Positions 1 to 6,863 of a stretch of 12,336 nucleotides of DNA are shown in pieces. This DNA comes from Pseudomonadota bacterium (GTDB lineage Bacteria > Pseudomonadota > Alphaproteobacteria > Rhizobiales > Beijerinckiaceae): the NCBI GenBank assembly GCA_028876585.1, contig JAGWRL010000161.1, positions 1 to 12,336 on the forward strand. The letters are read 5' to 3'. How positions within the stretch are numbered: the first letter of the stretch is position 1; the number at the start of each line of letters is the position of its first letter. The notes below the pieces were generated by a model that saw only the letters and a list, made by a program, of their open reading frames with translations, searched no databases and had not been told where the DNA came from. The position numbers and the translations under genes are program-made.

Positions 1-1733
1 GACATCTCGGCGAACGAGGTGTCGGACTGCGCTTCGGTGATGCCGCGCAGGAAGCCGGTGTCTTCGTCGGGGAAGAAGCCCTTGGGCACGTTGGCGTACA
101 GCGTCATCGCGAGCCAGCCGGTGCCGAAGGTGACGAGCAGCATCAGGAAGCGGGCGCGCAGCACGAGATCGAGCGTGACGCGGTAGAAGCCCGCCAGCGA
201 ATCGACGAAGAAATCGGAGGCGCGCGCGAACAACCCCGCCTGCGCGCCGTGTTTGGGCGCCGAGAGGATGCGCGCGCACAGCATCGGCGTCAGCGTCAGC
301 GAGACGAAGCCGGAGACGAGGATCGCCACCGTGATCGTCACCGCGAATTCGCGGAACACGCGCCCGACCACGCCGCTCATCAGCAGCACCGGGATGAACA
401 CGGCGACCAGGCTGAAGGTGATCGACAGGATGGTGAAGGCGATCTCGTTCGCCCCCTTCAGCGCCGCCTCGAACGGCTTCATCCCGGCCTCGATGTGGCG
501 GGTGATGTTCTCCAGCATGACGATGGCGTCGTCGACGACGAAGCCGACGCTGAGCGTGATCGCCAGCAGCGAGATGTTGTCGATGGAATAGCCGAACATA
601 TACATGAAGGCGCAGGCGCCGATCAGCGACACCGGCAGCGCCAGCGCGGGAATCAGCGTCGCCGCCGCCGATTTCAGGAACACGAAGATCACGATCACGA
701 CGAGCAGGATCGACAGGCCGAGCGTATATTGCACGTCGCCGATCGAATCGCGGATCGAAACCGAGCGGTCGTTGAGCACCTGCGCCTGCACCGAGGGCGG
801 CAGTTGCGCTTCGTAGCGCGGGATTCTCGCCTTGACGCTGTCGACCACCTCGACCGTATTGGCGTCGGACTGGCGGAACACCGCCAGCACGATGGCGCGG
901 TGATTGCCGCGCCAGGCGGCGATCTGCTTGTTCTCGACCGAATCGTAGACATGCGCGATCTGGTCGAGCCGCACCGGCGAGCCGTTGCGCCAGGCGACGA
1001 CGAGGTCCTTGTAATCCTCGGCGTGCAGCAATTGCCCGGTCGCGTCGACCGTCACGTTCTGCTTGGCGCCGAGCAGCGCGCCGACGGGGGTCGAGGAATT
1101 GGCGTTGGCGACCGCCGCGCCGACGGCCGACAGCGTCAGCCCGCGCGCCGCGGCCGCGTCGGGGTCGACGGCGACCCGCACCGCGAATTTCTGGCTGCCG
1201 AACACCAGCACCTGACTGACGCCGGCGATCTGCGAAATCTGCTCGGCGAACACCTGCTGCGCGTAATCGTCGACCTTGTAGAGCGGCTGCGTGTCGGAGA
1301 CGAGCGCGATGAACAGGATCGGGCTGTCGGCGGGATTGACCTTCTGGAAACTTGGCGGCTGCGGCAGCGTCTGCGGCAGCTTGCGCAAGGTGGCGGAGAT
1401 GTTCGACTGCACGTCGAGCGCCGCGCCGTCGATGTTGCGGTCGAGATCGAACTGCATGACGATCTGCGTCGTGCCGAGCGCCGACGACGAGGTCATCATA
1501 TTGATGCCGGGGATGGTGGCGAAGGCGCGCTCCAGCGGCCCCGCCACGGCGGAGGCCATGGTGTCGGGGCTGGCGCCGGGCAGCGCCGCATTGACGGAAA
1601 TGGTCGGGAAATCGACGCGCGGCAGCGCCGCCACCGGCAATTGCTTGTAGCCGAACAGGCCGAACACGATGAACGACAGCATCAGCAGGCTGGTCATCAC
1701 CGGCCGGCGGATGCAAAGTTCGGGCAGGCTCAT
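1..1733 (-). CDS. RND-family multidrug efflux permease (HAE-1/MdtB-like), partial
   Basis: This is the inner-membrane proton/drug antiporter of a tripartite efflux pump. It begins at an ATG (1733-1731) and reads off the left edge, so only the first 577 codons of a protein usually about 1,030 residues long are visible. The start MSLPELCIRRPV is typical: a short cytoplasmic helix followed by TM1. A periplasmic porter half follows, then the TM2-TM6 bundle. TM4 carries the motif GFVVDDAIVMLEN with the adjacent acidic pair at Asp401-Asp402, matching the proton-relay pair Asp407/Asp408 of AcrB. The last visible part, FFPDEDTGF, starts the second periplasmic half. The start codon shares one base with the stop of the upstream fusion-protein gene (TGATG), so the two are probably translationally coupled. 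The exact drug substrates cannot be read from sequence. No outer-membrane partner gene is visible here. Confidence 0.95.
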   Translation of the reverse strand, partial: MSLPELCIRRPVMTSLLMLSFIVFGLFGYKQLPVAALPRVDFPTISVNAALPGASPDTMASAVAGPLERAFATIPGINMMTSSSALGTTQIVMQFDLDRNIDGAALDVQSNISATLRKLPQTLPQPPSFQKVNPADSPILFIALVSDTQPLYKVDDYAQQVFAEQISQIAGVSQVLVFGSQKFAVRVAVDPDAAAARGLTLSAVGAAVANANSSTPVGALLGAKQNVTVDATGQLLHAEDYKDLVVAWRNGSPVRLDQIAHVYDSVENKQIAAWRGNHRAIVLAVFRQSDANTVEVVDSVKARIPRYEAQLPPSVQAQVLNDRSVSIRDSIGDVQYTLGLSILLVVIVIFVFLKSAAATLIPALALPVSLIGACAFMYMFGYSIDNISLLAITLSVGFVVDDAIVMLENITRHIEAGMKPFEAALKGANEIAFTILSITFSLVAVFIPVLLMSGVVGRVFREFAVTITVAILVSGFVSLTLTPMLCARILSAPKHGAQAGLFARASDFFVDSLAGFYRVTLDLVLRARFLMLLVTFGTGWLAMTLYANVPKGFFPDEDTGFLRGITEAQSDTSFAEM

Positions 1734-2956
1734 CAGGTCGCCCCCTTGGCCGGTTCGCGCACCGTCACTTTCGCGCCCTCGAACAGCAGCAGCGCCCCGT
1801 CGACCACGACCTTTTCGCCGCCATCGAGCCCCTTGAGGATGACCGTGTCCGGCCCCTCCGTGCGCCCGACCTCGACCGGCGTCACATGCGCGGCGCCGTC
1901 CTTGACGGTGAAGACGAAATTGCCGGCCTGCGAAATCTGGATCGCCTCGCGCGGCGCGACGACAGTGTCGGGCTCCTCGCGCAAAGTCAGCGTCAGGTTG
2001 CAAAGCTGGCCCGGCCACAGCAATTCGTCGACGTTGTCGAATTGCGCGCGAATGACGATGGTGCCGGTGGCGGGATCGACCGTGTTGTCGATCAGCGCCA
2101 GCTTGCCGGTGGCGTGGCGGGTCGCCCCCTGCGGCGTCGCGATCGCAACCACGCCGGCGGCCATCGCGTCGCGCAGCGCGGGCAGCAGCTTCTGGCTGAC
2201 CGAGAGCGCGACATAGATCGGCGAAATCTGGTTGATGGTGGCGAGCACGCCGGCGCTTGAATTGTCGCCCGCCTTGATGATGTTGCCCGCCTTGATGTTG
2301 ACGACGCCGACGCGGCCCGAGATCGGCGCCGTGATCGTGTACCAGCCGAGCGCGACCTTCATGTTGTCGATCGCCGCCTTGTCGCCCATGATCGCCGCGC
2401 GCGCGGTCGCCGAGGCGGTTTTCGCATTGTCGAGATTGAGCACCGGCGTCGCGGAGCGGGCGACGAGATCGGTGTAGCGGCCGACGTCGCGCGTGGCCTG
2501 CTCAAGCTGCGCCTCGTCCTTGGCCAGTTGCGCCTGCGCGACGCTGAGTTGCGCCCGCGCCTGACGGTCGTCGAGCGTGAACAATTCGTCGCCGGCCTTG
2601 ACCTCGGCCCCGTCGGCGACCTCGACCTTCATCACCGTCGCGTCGAAATGCGATTTGAGCGCGACGCTCGCCACCGCCTGCGCCGTGCCGATTTCGTCGA
2701 TCGTCCACGGCACCGTCTTGCGCTGCGCCGCGCCGACCACCACCGAGACCGGCGGACGCGGCGGCGCGCTCGGCGCGGCGGCCGCCGCCGGCTTCTCGCC
2801 GGTGATCTGGGCCGGCAGATAGCCATGCGCCAGCAGCGCGTAGGGCGCGGCCTGCGGCGCATAAACCGCCACGACTTCAGGTCTGTAGACCCCATAAGCC
2901 GCCACGCCCAGCGCGGCGACGACGGCGAGTTTGACGACTTGGCTCAGAAACGACAC
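1733..2956 (-). CDS. RND efflux periplasmic adaptor (membrane fusion protein, MdtA-like)
   Basis: This is the periplasmic adaptor that links the RND permease to an outer-membrane channel. With a GTG start at 2956 it has 407 residues. A hydrophobic anchor lies at about 7-24, followed by an Ala/Pro-rich linker to about residue 70. The two lipoyl half-motifs are recognisable (SHFDATVMKVEVADGAEVKA near 103-122 and ITAPISGRVG near 220), with an Ala/Gln-rich helical hairpin between them and beta-barrel and membrane-proximal domains after. The start was chosen because a strong AGGAGG (2969-2974) precedes the GTG, although the 12-base spacing is long. The same frame extends to a TTG at 3010, but that would add an unlikely Arg/Gly-rich leader. 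The gene ends by overlapping the permease ATG by one base, so the two form an operon. A promoter is probably between 2975 and 3056, but no convincing hexamers were seen. Confidence 0.93.
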   Translation of the reverse strand: MSFLSQVVKLAVVAALGVAAYGVYRPEVVAVYAPQAAPYALLAHGYLPAQITGEKPAAAAAPSAPPRPPVSVVVGAAQRKTVPWTIDEIGTAQAVASVALKSHFDATVMKVEVADGAEVKAGDELFTLDDRQARAQLSVAQAQLAKDEAQLEQATRDVGRYTDLVARSATPVLNLDNAKTASATARAAIMGDKAAIDNMKVALGWYTITAPISGRVGVVNIKAGNIIKAGDNSSAGVLATINQISPIYVALSVSQKLLPALRDAMAAGVVAIATPQGATRHATGKLALIDNTVDPATGTIVIRAQFDNVDELLWPGQLCNLTLTLREEPDTVVAPREAIQISQAGNFVFTVKDGAAHVTPVEVGRTEGPDTVILKGLDGGEKVVVDGALLLFEGAKVTVREPAKGAT

Positions 2957-3025
2957 TTGCGCTTTACGCCTCCTGGCGCCCCCTCGCCCGCGCGCGGGAA
3001 CGCGCCTCAACCATAGCGTAATTTC

Positions 3026-3036
3026 GACGCCGCGTC
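3026..3036. repeat. Small palindrome upstream of the efflux operon
   Basis: GACGC and GCGTC form a perfect 5-base dyad around one central base, 70 bases upstream of the adaptor start and just beyond the displaced mug stop codon. It could be an operator half-site for a local regulator, but a dyad this short is expected by chance in DNA of this composition and no regulator gene is adjacent. Confidence 0.2.
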
Positions 3037-3056
3037 AGAGCGTCGTTTACGAAAGC

Positions 3057-3143
3057 TTAATCGCACCGCGCGAGCGCCGCCGCCGCTTCGCCCAGCGCCC
3101 GCCACGGCGCGAGATCCCAGCTTCGGACCGCCAGCGGCGAGGG
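3057..3143 (-). pseudogene. Displaced 3' end of the mug glycosylase gene
   Basis: Read on the minus strand, this fragment encodes PSPLAVRSWDLAPWRAL followed by GEAAAALARCD and a TAA stop at 3059-3057. The first part matches the C-terminus of the intact glycosylase at 4211-4708 (PSPLAVRSWDVAPWRAL), including the family's Pro-Ser-Pro motif and following Trp-Asp. It has no start of its own, and upstream of it lies the stop codon of the unrelated cargo gene (3150-3148). Its G+C content and codon use resemble the host flank rather than the cargo. The simplest reading is that this was the original end of mug, separated from its gene by the insert. The alternative is a local duplication of the gene end. 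Confidence 0.75.
3094..3143. repeat. Direct repeat, left copy (att-like)
   Basis: This 50-base stretch recurs at 4227-4276 in the same orientation with only two mismatches (GA versus CG at 3113-3114 and 4246-4247). Similarity stops abruptly at both ends. It contains short inverted arms, GCGCC/GGCGC and CCGC/GCGG. Its length and position at the end of a host gene resemble the identity block left by a site-specific recombinase. Confidence 0.9.
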
Positions 3144-3147
3144 AAGT

Positions 3148-4089
3148 TCACCACTTTTTGCGCGCGTCGTCGATAGCGTCGTAAACGTCCACAGCCGCAA
3201 ACACCACATTGAAAGTGCTAGCGGCTCTCGCTCCCCATTTCGCGATTTGCAGACTGCGGCCGGCTGACGAAACAGCTTCCTCGGAACGGTCCAAACGGCG
3301 TAGCAGTTGTGCCCGTTTCGCGTCCGCCAATTTTTGCCCCAGTCGGCGCGAGAGGACATCGATTTGCTTTTGGGCATCGATCAGCAATACTGATGCGTCA
3401 CCAGACGACGCGTCAGCGAGTCGGCCGCTCGCCTCCAACGTTCCGTCCCGCGCAATTTGCTTCACAGTTCCATTGATATCGAAGGCGATTGCGTTCGGCG
3501 GCGCATTGGGCGTGGATTTGGGCTCCAGCGCCTGTGTTCCGGCTTTGTAGGCAGCCGACACAAGGATCAGTGTGACGCCTTCCGCAAGCGACAATTCGAG
3601 GGCGGGAATCACAAGCGGAGCTAACGGCGTTACCACCAACCCGATCGTGGCGGCTGTCCGAAGAACCAGCGCAGTATGCATGGCGAAGGTTAAGCGCTGC
3701 TCGATCTTTTTTTGAATCCCCGATATCCGGTTGAAGACGTCGTTGATGCGCATAACGTTAATTCTTCGCTCGTTATCGACTCTCTGAAGGTAATCGGTGA
3801 ACGGCCCCGGGCCAACCGCCGCCGCGTTCAGCGCCCCAGTCAACAAGATTTTCGCGTAGACCCGCTTTTCTTGTTCTATGGCTGCGTAGTTCTGATCAAC
3901 GGTTGCAAAGCCAGGCTCGCCAGTGATCGCTTGAGCGAGCAAATTAATCAGGACAACTTCGTCGAAATCTTCGCGCCCCATAAATGTATGGTCGGCAGTC
4001 GCGCGGAAATAAGCTGCGCTATCAAGCGTGCGGCACAACAGCGAAAGGTTCACGATTGCAGGGCAAATTGCCGGCTTCAGGGGGGACAT
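3148..4089 (-). CDS. Unrecognised 313-residue protein, cargo of the putative element
   Basis: I do not recognise this protein. The ATG at 4089 is preferred over the in-frame ATG at 4128 because GGGAG sits seven bases before it. The N-terminal 60 residues hold a Cys-containing amphipathic stretch and an acidic patch (GREDFDEVV near 38-46). Residues 100-132 are charged and probably helical. Residues 135-163 and 168-183 are hydrophobic and could form a membrane hairpin. A Pro/Asn-rich linker follows near 190-200. Residues 236-275 are a charged, leucine-spaced helix that could be a coiled coil, and the end (283-306) is again hydrophobic or amphipathic before KKW. The stop lies four bases from the left direct repeat. 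Base composition and richer use of A/T-ending codons set it apart from every neighbour, suggesting transfer. A membrane-active effector or toxin is conceivable, but nothing here shows it. Confidence 0.75.
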   Translation of the reverse strand: MSPLKPAICPAIVNLSLLCRTLDSAAYFRATADHTFMGREDFDEVVLINLLAQAITGEPGFATVDQNYAAIEQEKRVYAKILLTGALNAAAVGPGPFTDYLQRVDNERRINVMRINDVFNRISGIQKKIEQRLTFAMHTALVLRTAATIGLVVTPLAPLVIPALELSLAEGVTLILVSAAYKAGTQALEPKSTPNAPPNAIAFDINGTVKQIARDGTLEASGRLADASSGDASVLLIDAQKQIDVLSRRLGQKLADAKRAQLLRRLDRSEEAVSSAGRSLQIAKWGARAASTFNVVFAAVDVYDAIDDARKKW

Positions 4090-4210
4090 AGCATGACTCC
4101 CGACTTGCAATGCATGTCCATCGCACAATTAATGTATATCAGCAATGACTCGTGGAAAATTGAGAGCGTCGCGCGACTTTCGCCAACTTGATCCTAATGT
4201 GGCGGGGTCG
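4090..4210 (-). promoter_or_regulatory. AT-rich upstream region of the cargo gene
   Basis: This stretch between the end of mug and the cargo gene is the most AT-rich intergenic DNA in the window and holds TGATATACATTAATT-type sequence about 40-60 bases upstream of the ATG. It probably contains the cargo promoter, but no -35/-10 pair with normal spacing stands out. The GGGAG ribosome site belongs to the 4089 start. It lies wholly inside the putative element, so the cargo would carry its own expression signals. Confidence 0.35.
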
Positions 4211-4708
4211 CTAAACCTCCAACGCGAGCGCCCGCCACGGCGCGACGTCCCAGCTTCGGACCGCCAGCGGCGAGGGCGAGGGTAATAGCCAGATCGCGGT
4301 GAGCCCGATCCGCTCGCGCTGCGGGCCGATCCCCGCCCCGGCGCGGCCGAGGAAGCGGCGGCCGGCGTTCAGGCTGGTGAAGGCGAGAATGCGCGGCGCA
4401 TGGACTTCGATTTTGACGGCAAGCGCCGCGCAGGCGGCGCGATCGAGCGCTTGCGCCGGCAATTGATGGTCCATGCCGCTCGCGTGTTTGGCGATGTCGG
4501 TGAGGCCGAGGCCGAAGCTCGGCATCAAGGGATAATCCTCCGGCGCCAGCCGGCGCGGCGTCAGCCCCGCCTCGTGCAGCGCGCGCCAGAAGCGGTTCTG
4601 CGGATGGGCGTAATAGGCTTGGCGGCGCGCCGATTCCGCGCCCGCCGCCGTGCCGCAGAACACGATGCGCAGGCCGGGGGCCAGCACGTCGGGCAGGACA
4701 GGGGTCAC
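4211..4708 (-). CDS. mug: Mug/TDG-type uracil (mismatch-specific) DNA glycosylase
   Basis: This enzyme is expected to cut damaged or mismatched uracil-like bases from DNA to start base-excision repair. With the GTG start at 4708 it has 165 residues, normal for the family. The frame stays open upstream, but that part is antisense-like Arg-rich sequence inside the mutase gene. Visible features are the nucleotide-pocket strand FCGTAAG (17-23), AYYAHPQNRFWRALHEAGL (31-49), the GLTDIAK segment (68-74) and the C-terminal loop LLPSPSPLA (141-149) followed by RSWDVAPW. The first motif is GTAAG where E. coli Mug has GINPG, so the usual Asn is replaced by Ala. The start overlaps the mutase stop (GTGA), implying translational coupling. 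The last codons, from residue 145 on, lie in or beyond the direct repeat, and the tail ALALEV was probably supplied by the inserted element. Confidence 0.85.
   Translation of the reverse strand: MTPVLPDVLAPGLRIVFCGTAAGAESARRQAYYAHPQNRFWRALHEAGLTPRRLAPEDYPLMPSFGLGLTDIAKHASGMDHQLPAQALDRAACAALAVKIEVHAPRILAFTSLNAGRRFLGRAGAGIGPQRERIGLTAIWLLPSPSPLAVRSWDVAPWRALALEV
4227..4276. repeat. Direct repeat, right copy, inside the mug coding end
   Basis: This copy covers codons 145-161 of the glycosylase, encoding PSPLAVRSWDVAPWRAL. It differs from the left copy (3094-3143) at two adjacent bases, changing Asp-Leu there to Asp-Val here. Beyond it mug has only four further codons and a TAG stop, which share nothing with the downstream end of the left copy. 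Confidence 0.9.
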
Positions 4709-6204
4709 AGCGACTGGTTGTAGGCCCCGACCTCGGGGTTTTCGCGCAATATTCCGTCGATGGCGTGAAACATTTCGCGCATCCGGGCTTCCGACACCGG
4801 GCTTTCGACCACCACCACCAGTTCGGGCTTGTTGGAGGAGGCGCGCACGAGGCCCCAGGTGCCGTCCGCGACGGTGGCGCGCACGCCGTTGACGGTCACC
4901 ACCTCGGTGATCGTCTGACCCGTGAGCGTTTCGCCGCGCTCGCGCATCGCCTGGAGCCGCGCGGTGACGCGGGCGGCGACGTCGTATTTGATCTCGTCGG
5001 CGCAATGGGGCGACATGGTCGGCGAGCCCCAGGTTTTGGGCAGGTCGCGATAGAGATCGGCCATCGATTTCAACGGGTTGCGGTCGAGCATGTCGAGCAC
5101 GGCGATCGCGGTGACGAAGCCGTCGTCATAGCCGCGCCCGACCGGCGCGTTGAAGAAGAAATGGCCCGATTTCTCGAACCCCGCCAGCGCCTTGAGATCG
5201 CGCACGCGGCGCTTGATGTGGGAATGGCCGGTCTTCCAGTAATCGGTCCTGGCGCCGAGCTTCTGCAACTCCGGGTCGGAATGGAACAGGCCGGTGGATT
5301 TCACGTCGACCACGAATTGCGGCCTGTCATGGATCTTCGCCAAGTCACGCGCCAGCATGACGCCGATCTTGTCGGCGAAAATCTCGTTGCCCTCGTTGTC
5401 GACCACGCCGCAGCGGTCGCCGTCGCCGTCGAAGCCGAGCGCGACATCGGCGCCATGCGCCTTCACCGCGTCGGCCATCGCGTGCAGCATGTGCAGGTCT
5501 TCGGGGTTGGGGTTGTAGCGCGGAAAATTGAAATCCAGCTCGCAATCGAGCGGGACCACGTCGACGCCGAGCCGCGACAAGAGATCGGGCGCGAACGCCC
5601 CCGCCGTGCCATTGCCGCAGGCGGCGATCACCTTGAGCTTGCGGGTGAGCTTGGGCCGCCCGGTCAGATCGGCGACGTAGCGGGCGGGGAAATCGGCGAC
5701 GAATTCGTAAGCGCCGCCCTCGCCGTAGCGGCCGAGCCCGCCGATCACGATTTCCTTCAGCCGCCCCATTTCCTCCGGGCCGAAGGTGACCGGCCGCGCC
5801 GCGCCCATCTTCACGCCGGTCCAGCCGTTGTCGTTGTGCGAGGCCGTGACCATCGCCACTGCCGGGCAATCGAGCGCGAACTGGGCGTAATAGGCCATCG
5901 GCGTGATGGCGAGACCGACGTCGCGCACCCGGCAGCCCGCCGCCATCAGCCCGGCGGTGAGCGCATATTTGATGCTGGCCGAATAGGAGCGGAAATCGTG
6001 GCCGACCACGATCTCGCGCTTGACGCCGAGTTCGCCGAGCAGGGTTCCGAGCCCGAGGCCGAGCGCCTGCACGCCCATCAGGTTGATCTCGTCGCCGAAC
6101 AGCCAGCGCGCGTCATATTCGCGAAAGCCGGTCGGCTTGACCAGCGGGCGCGATTCATAGGCGTAGCTGTTGGGCTTCAGATCGGACTGGGGCTTGGGAA
6201 ACAT
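4705..6204 (-). CDS. Phosphomannomutase/phosphoglucomutase
   Basis: This cytoplasmic alpha-D-phosphohexomutase interconverts the 6- and 1-phosphates of mannose and/or glucose, feeding GDP-mannose or UDP-glucose synthesis for polysaccharides and glycolipids. The 499-residue length is normal for the bacterial PMM/PGM family. All four functional loops are present: the phosphoserine loop TASHNDNGWTG (120-130, Ser122), the metal loop DGDGDR (259-264), the sugar-specificity loop EKSGH (344-348) and the phosphate-binding loop RASSNKPEL (454-462). EKSGH is close to the GEMSGH type of dual PMM/PGM enzymes, so either or both activities are possible and the symbol is left blank. GGAG stands six bases before the ATG. 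The next gene, mug, starts within its stop codon. The aspartic protease gene ends 59 bases upstream on the same strand, so the gene could be read from the bta block or from its own promoter. Confidence 0.95.
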   Translation of the reverse strand: MFPKPQSDLKPNSYAYESRPLVKPTGFREYDARWLFGDEINLMGVQALGLGLGTLLGELGVKREIVVGHDFRSYSASIKYALTAGLMAAGCRVRDVGLAITPMAYYAQFALDCPAVAMVTASHNDNGWTGVKMGAARPVTFGPEEMGRLKEIVIGGLGRYGEGGAYEFVADFPARYVADLTGRPKLTRKLKVIAACGNGTAGAFAPDLLSRLGVDVVPLDCELDFNFPRYNPNPEDLHMLHAMADAVKAHGADVALGFDGDGDRCGVVDNEGNEIFADKIGVMLARDLAKIHDRPQFVVDVKSTGLFHSDPELQKLGARTDYWKTGHSHIKRRVRDLKALAGFEKSGHFFFNAPVGRGYDDGFVTAIAVLDMLDRNPLKSMADLYRDLPKTWGSPTMSPHCADEIKYDVAARVTARLQAMRERGETLTGQTITEVVTVNGVRATVADGTWGLVRASSNKPELVVVVESPVSEARMREMFHAIDGILRENPEVGAYNQSL

Positions 6205-6263
6205 TTTGGCTCCGGGGCGATGTCGGCGTCCCTATAGCCGCCCCCCGCCGTCCCGCAAACCCT

Positions 6264-6797
6264 TCACTGCCGCAACATCAGCACGCCGTTGCGCTGTTCG
6301 ACGCTGGTCAGCCGCTTGAGAAAGCTCGCCCCCAGCAGGTTGACCTCGCCCGCCTCCGGCGCGGCGATCAGCGCCGGCACGTTGGCCATGTAAAGCCCGC
6401 CGAGATCGATGTTCGGCAGCATCGCCTCGGCGGCGACGCTCTCGCCGTTGGCGGTGTGAAGCCGCCATTTCTTGCCCGCCTCGAAGCTGAGGCCGATGCG
6501 GGCGGCGAGCGCGGCGGAAATCACCACCATGGTGGCGCCGGTGTCGACCAGCATCCGCACCGATTGGCCCGCGACCAGCGCATCGACCGAATACTGCCCG
6601 CCGGCGTCGGCGGCCAGGCTCTTTTCGCCGACCAAGTCGCGCCGGACAGCCACCTGCGCCGGCGCCTCGGGCGGCCTGGCGGCGGCGCGGGCGGGCGCGG
6701 GCGCCGGTCTATCCGCCTGCATGAAGGGCACGTATTGCGGCAGCAGCAGCGCCAGCACAATCGCGGAGCCGGCGAACAGAGTGGCGAACTTGAGCAT
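6264..6797 (-). CDS. Membrane-anchored retropepsin-like aspartic protease (TIGR02281-type)
   Basis: This is a probable clan AA aspartic protease of the single-domain, retroviral-like kind that works as a dimer. The protein has 177 residues: an N-terminal hydrophobic anchor at 5-22, a Pro/Ala-rich linker at 29-50, then the protease domain. The active-site motif MLVDTGATMVVIS holds the Asp-Thr-Gly triplet at 85-87, and the flap-side strand NLLGASFLKRL (153-163) matches the conserved second block. The architecture suggests the domain faces the periplasm, tethered to the inner membrane; substrates of this family are not well known. GAGG precedes the ATG by about eight bases. It lies between btaB (66 bases upstream) and the mutase (59 bases downstream), all on one strand, but a functional link to either is not evident. 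Confidence 0.88.
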   Translation of the reverse strand: MLKFATLFAGSAIVLALLLPQYVPFMQADRPAPAPARAAARPPEAPAQVAVRRDLVGEKSLAADAGGQYSVDALVAGQSVRMLVDTGATMVVISAALAARIGLSFEAGKKWRLHTANGESVAAEAMLPNIDLGGLYMANVPALIAAPEAGEVNLLGASFLKRLTSVEQRNGVLMLRQ

Positions 6798-6863
6798 GGG
6801 CGAACCTCGGCGGCGCCCTCCACGCTATCGCCAATCGGCAAACAGGCGGTGAATGCGATCCGC

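Larger units (their letters stand above)
3094..4276. mobile_element. Putative small integrated element in the 3' end of mug
   Basis: Two 50-bp direct repeats (3094-3143 and 4227-4276) bound about 1.08 kb of DNA that differs from its surroundings. Hand-counted rows at 3661, 3841 and 4141 are 45-48% G+C, against 77% for the row at 5401. The right repeat lies inside the coding end of mug; the left repeat lies inside a second, headless copy of that end. This is how elements that integrate into a gene's 3' end behave: the element's own copy restores the gene and the old end is pushed to the far side. The only cargo is the unrecognised gene at 3148-4089. No integrase, transposase or terminal inverted repeats are present, so any enzyme must act in trans or has been lost. 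A tandem duplication with later insertion is the main alternative. Confidence 0.6.

Noticed and set aside
249..2216. A 655-codon plus-strand open frame
   Set aside because: It is antisense to the RND permease and adaptor genes, and its product is an Arg/Asp/His-rich composition typical of shadow frames in GC-rich DNA.
3094..3143. The repeat as a tRNA-type attachment site
   Set aside because: It has no tRNA fold or anticodon arm; in both copies it reads as the end of the glycosylase coding sequence.
3057..3377. A 106-codon minus-strand open frame ending in the displaced mug tail
   Set aside because: Only the last part (from 3143 down) resembles a protein. The upstream part is an alternate frame of the cargo gene with no ribosome site, so it is better described as a gene fragment.
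3148..4089. Calling the cargo protein a colicin-like toxin
   Set aside because: The hydrophobic segments allow it, but no toxin motif, immunity gene or secretion signal is visible.
3094..4276. An insertion sequence or composite transposon
   Set aside because: There is no transposase, no terminal inverted repeats, and the 50-bp direct repeats are far longer than a target-site duplication.
4765..6237. A 490-codon plus-strand open frame
   Set aside because: It lies antisense to the phosphohexomutase, whose four catalytic loops are all on the minus strand; the plus-strand product shows no domain.
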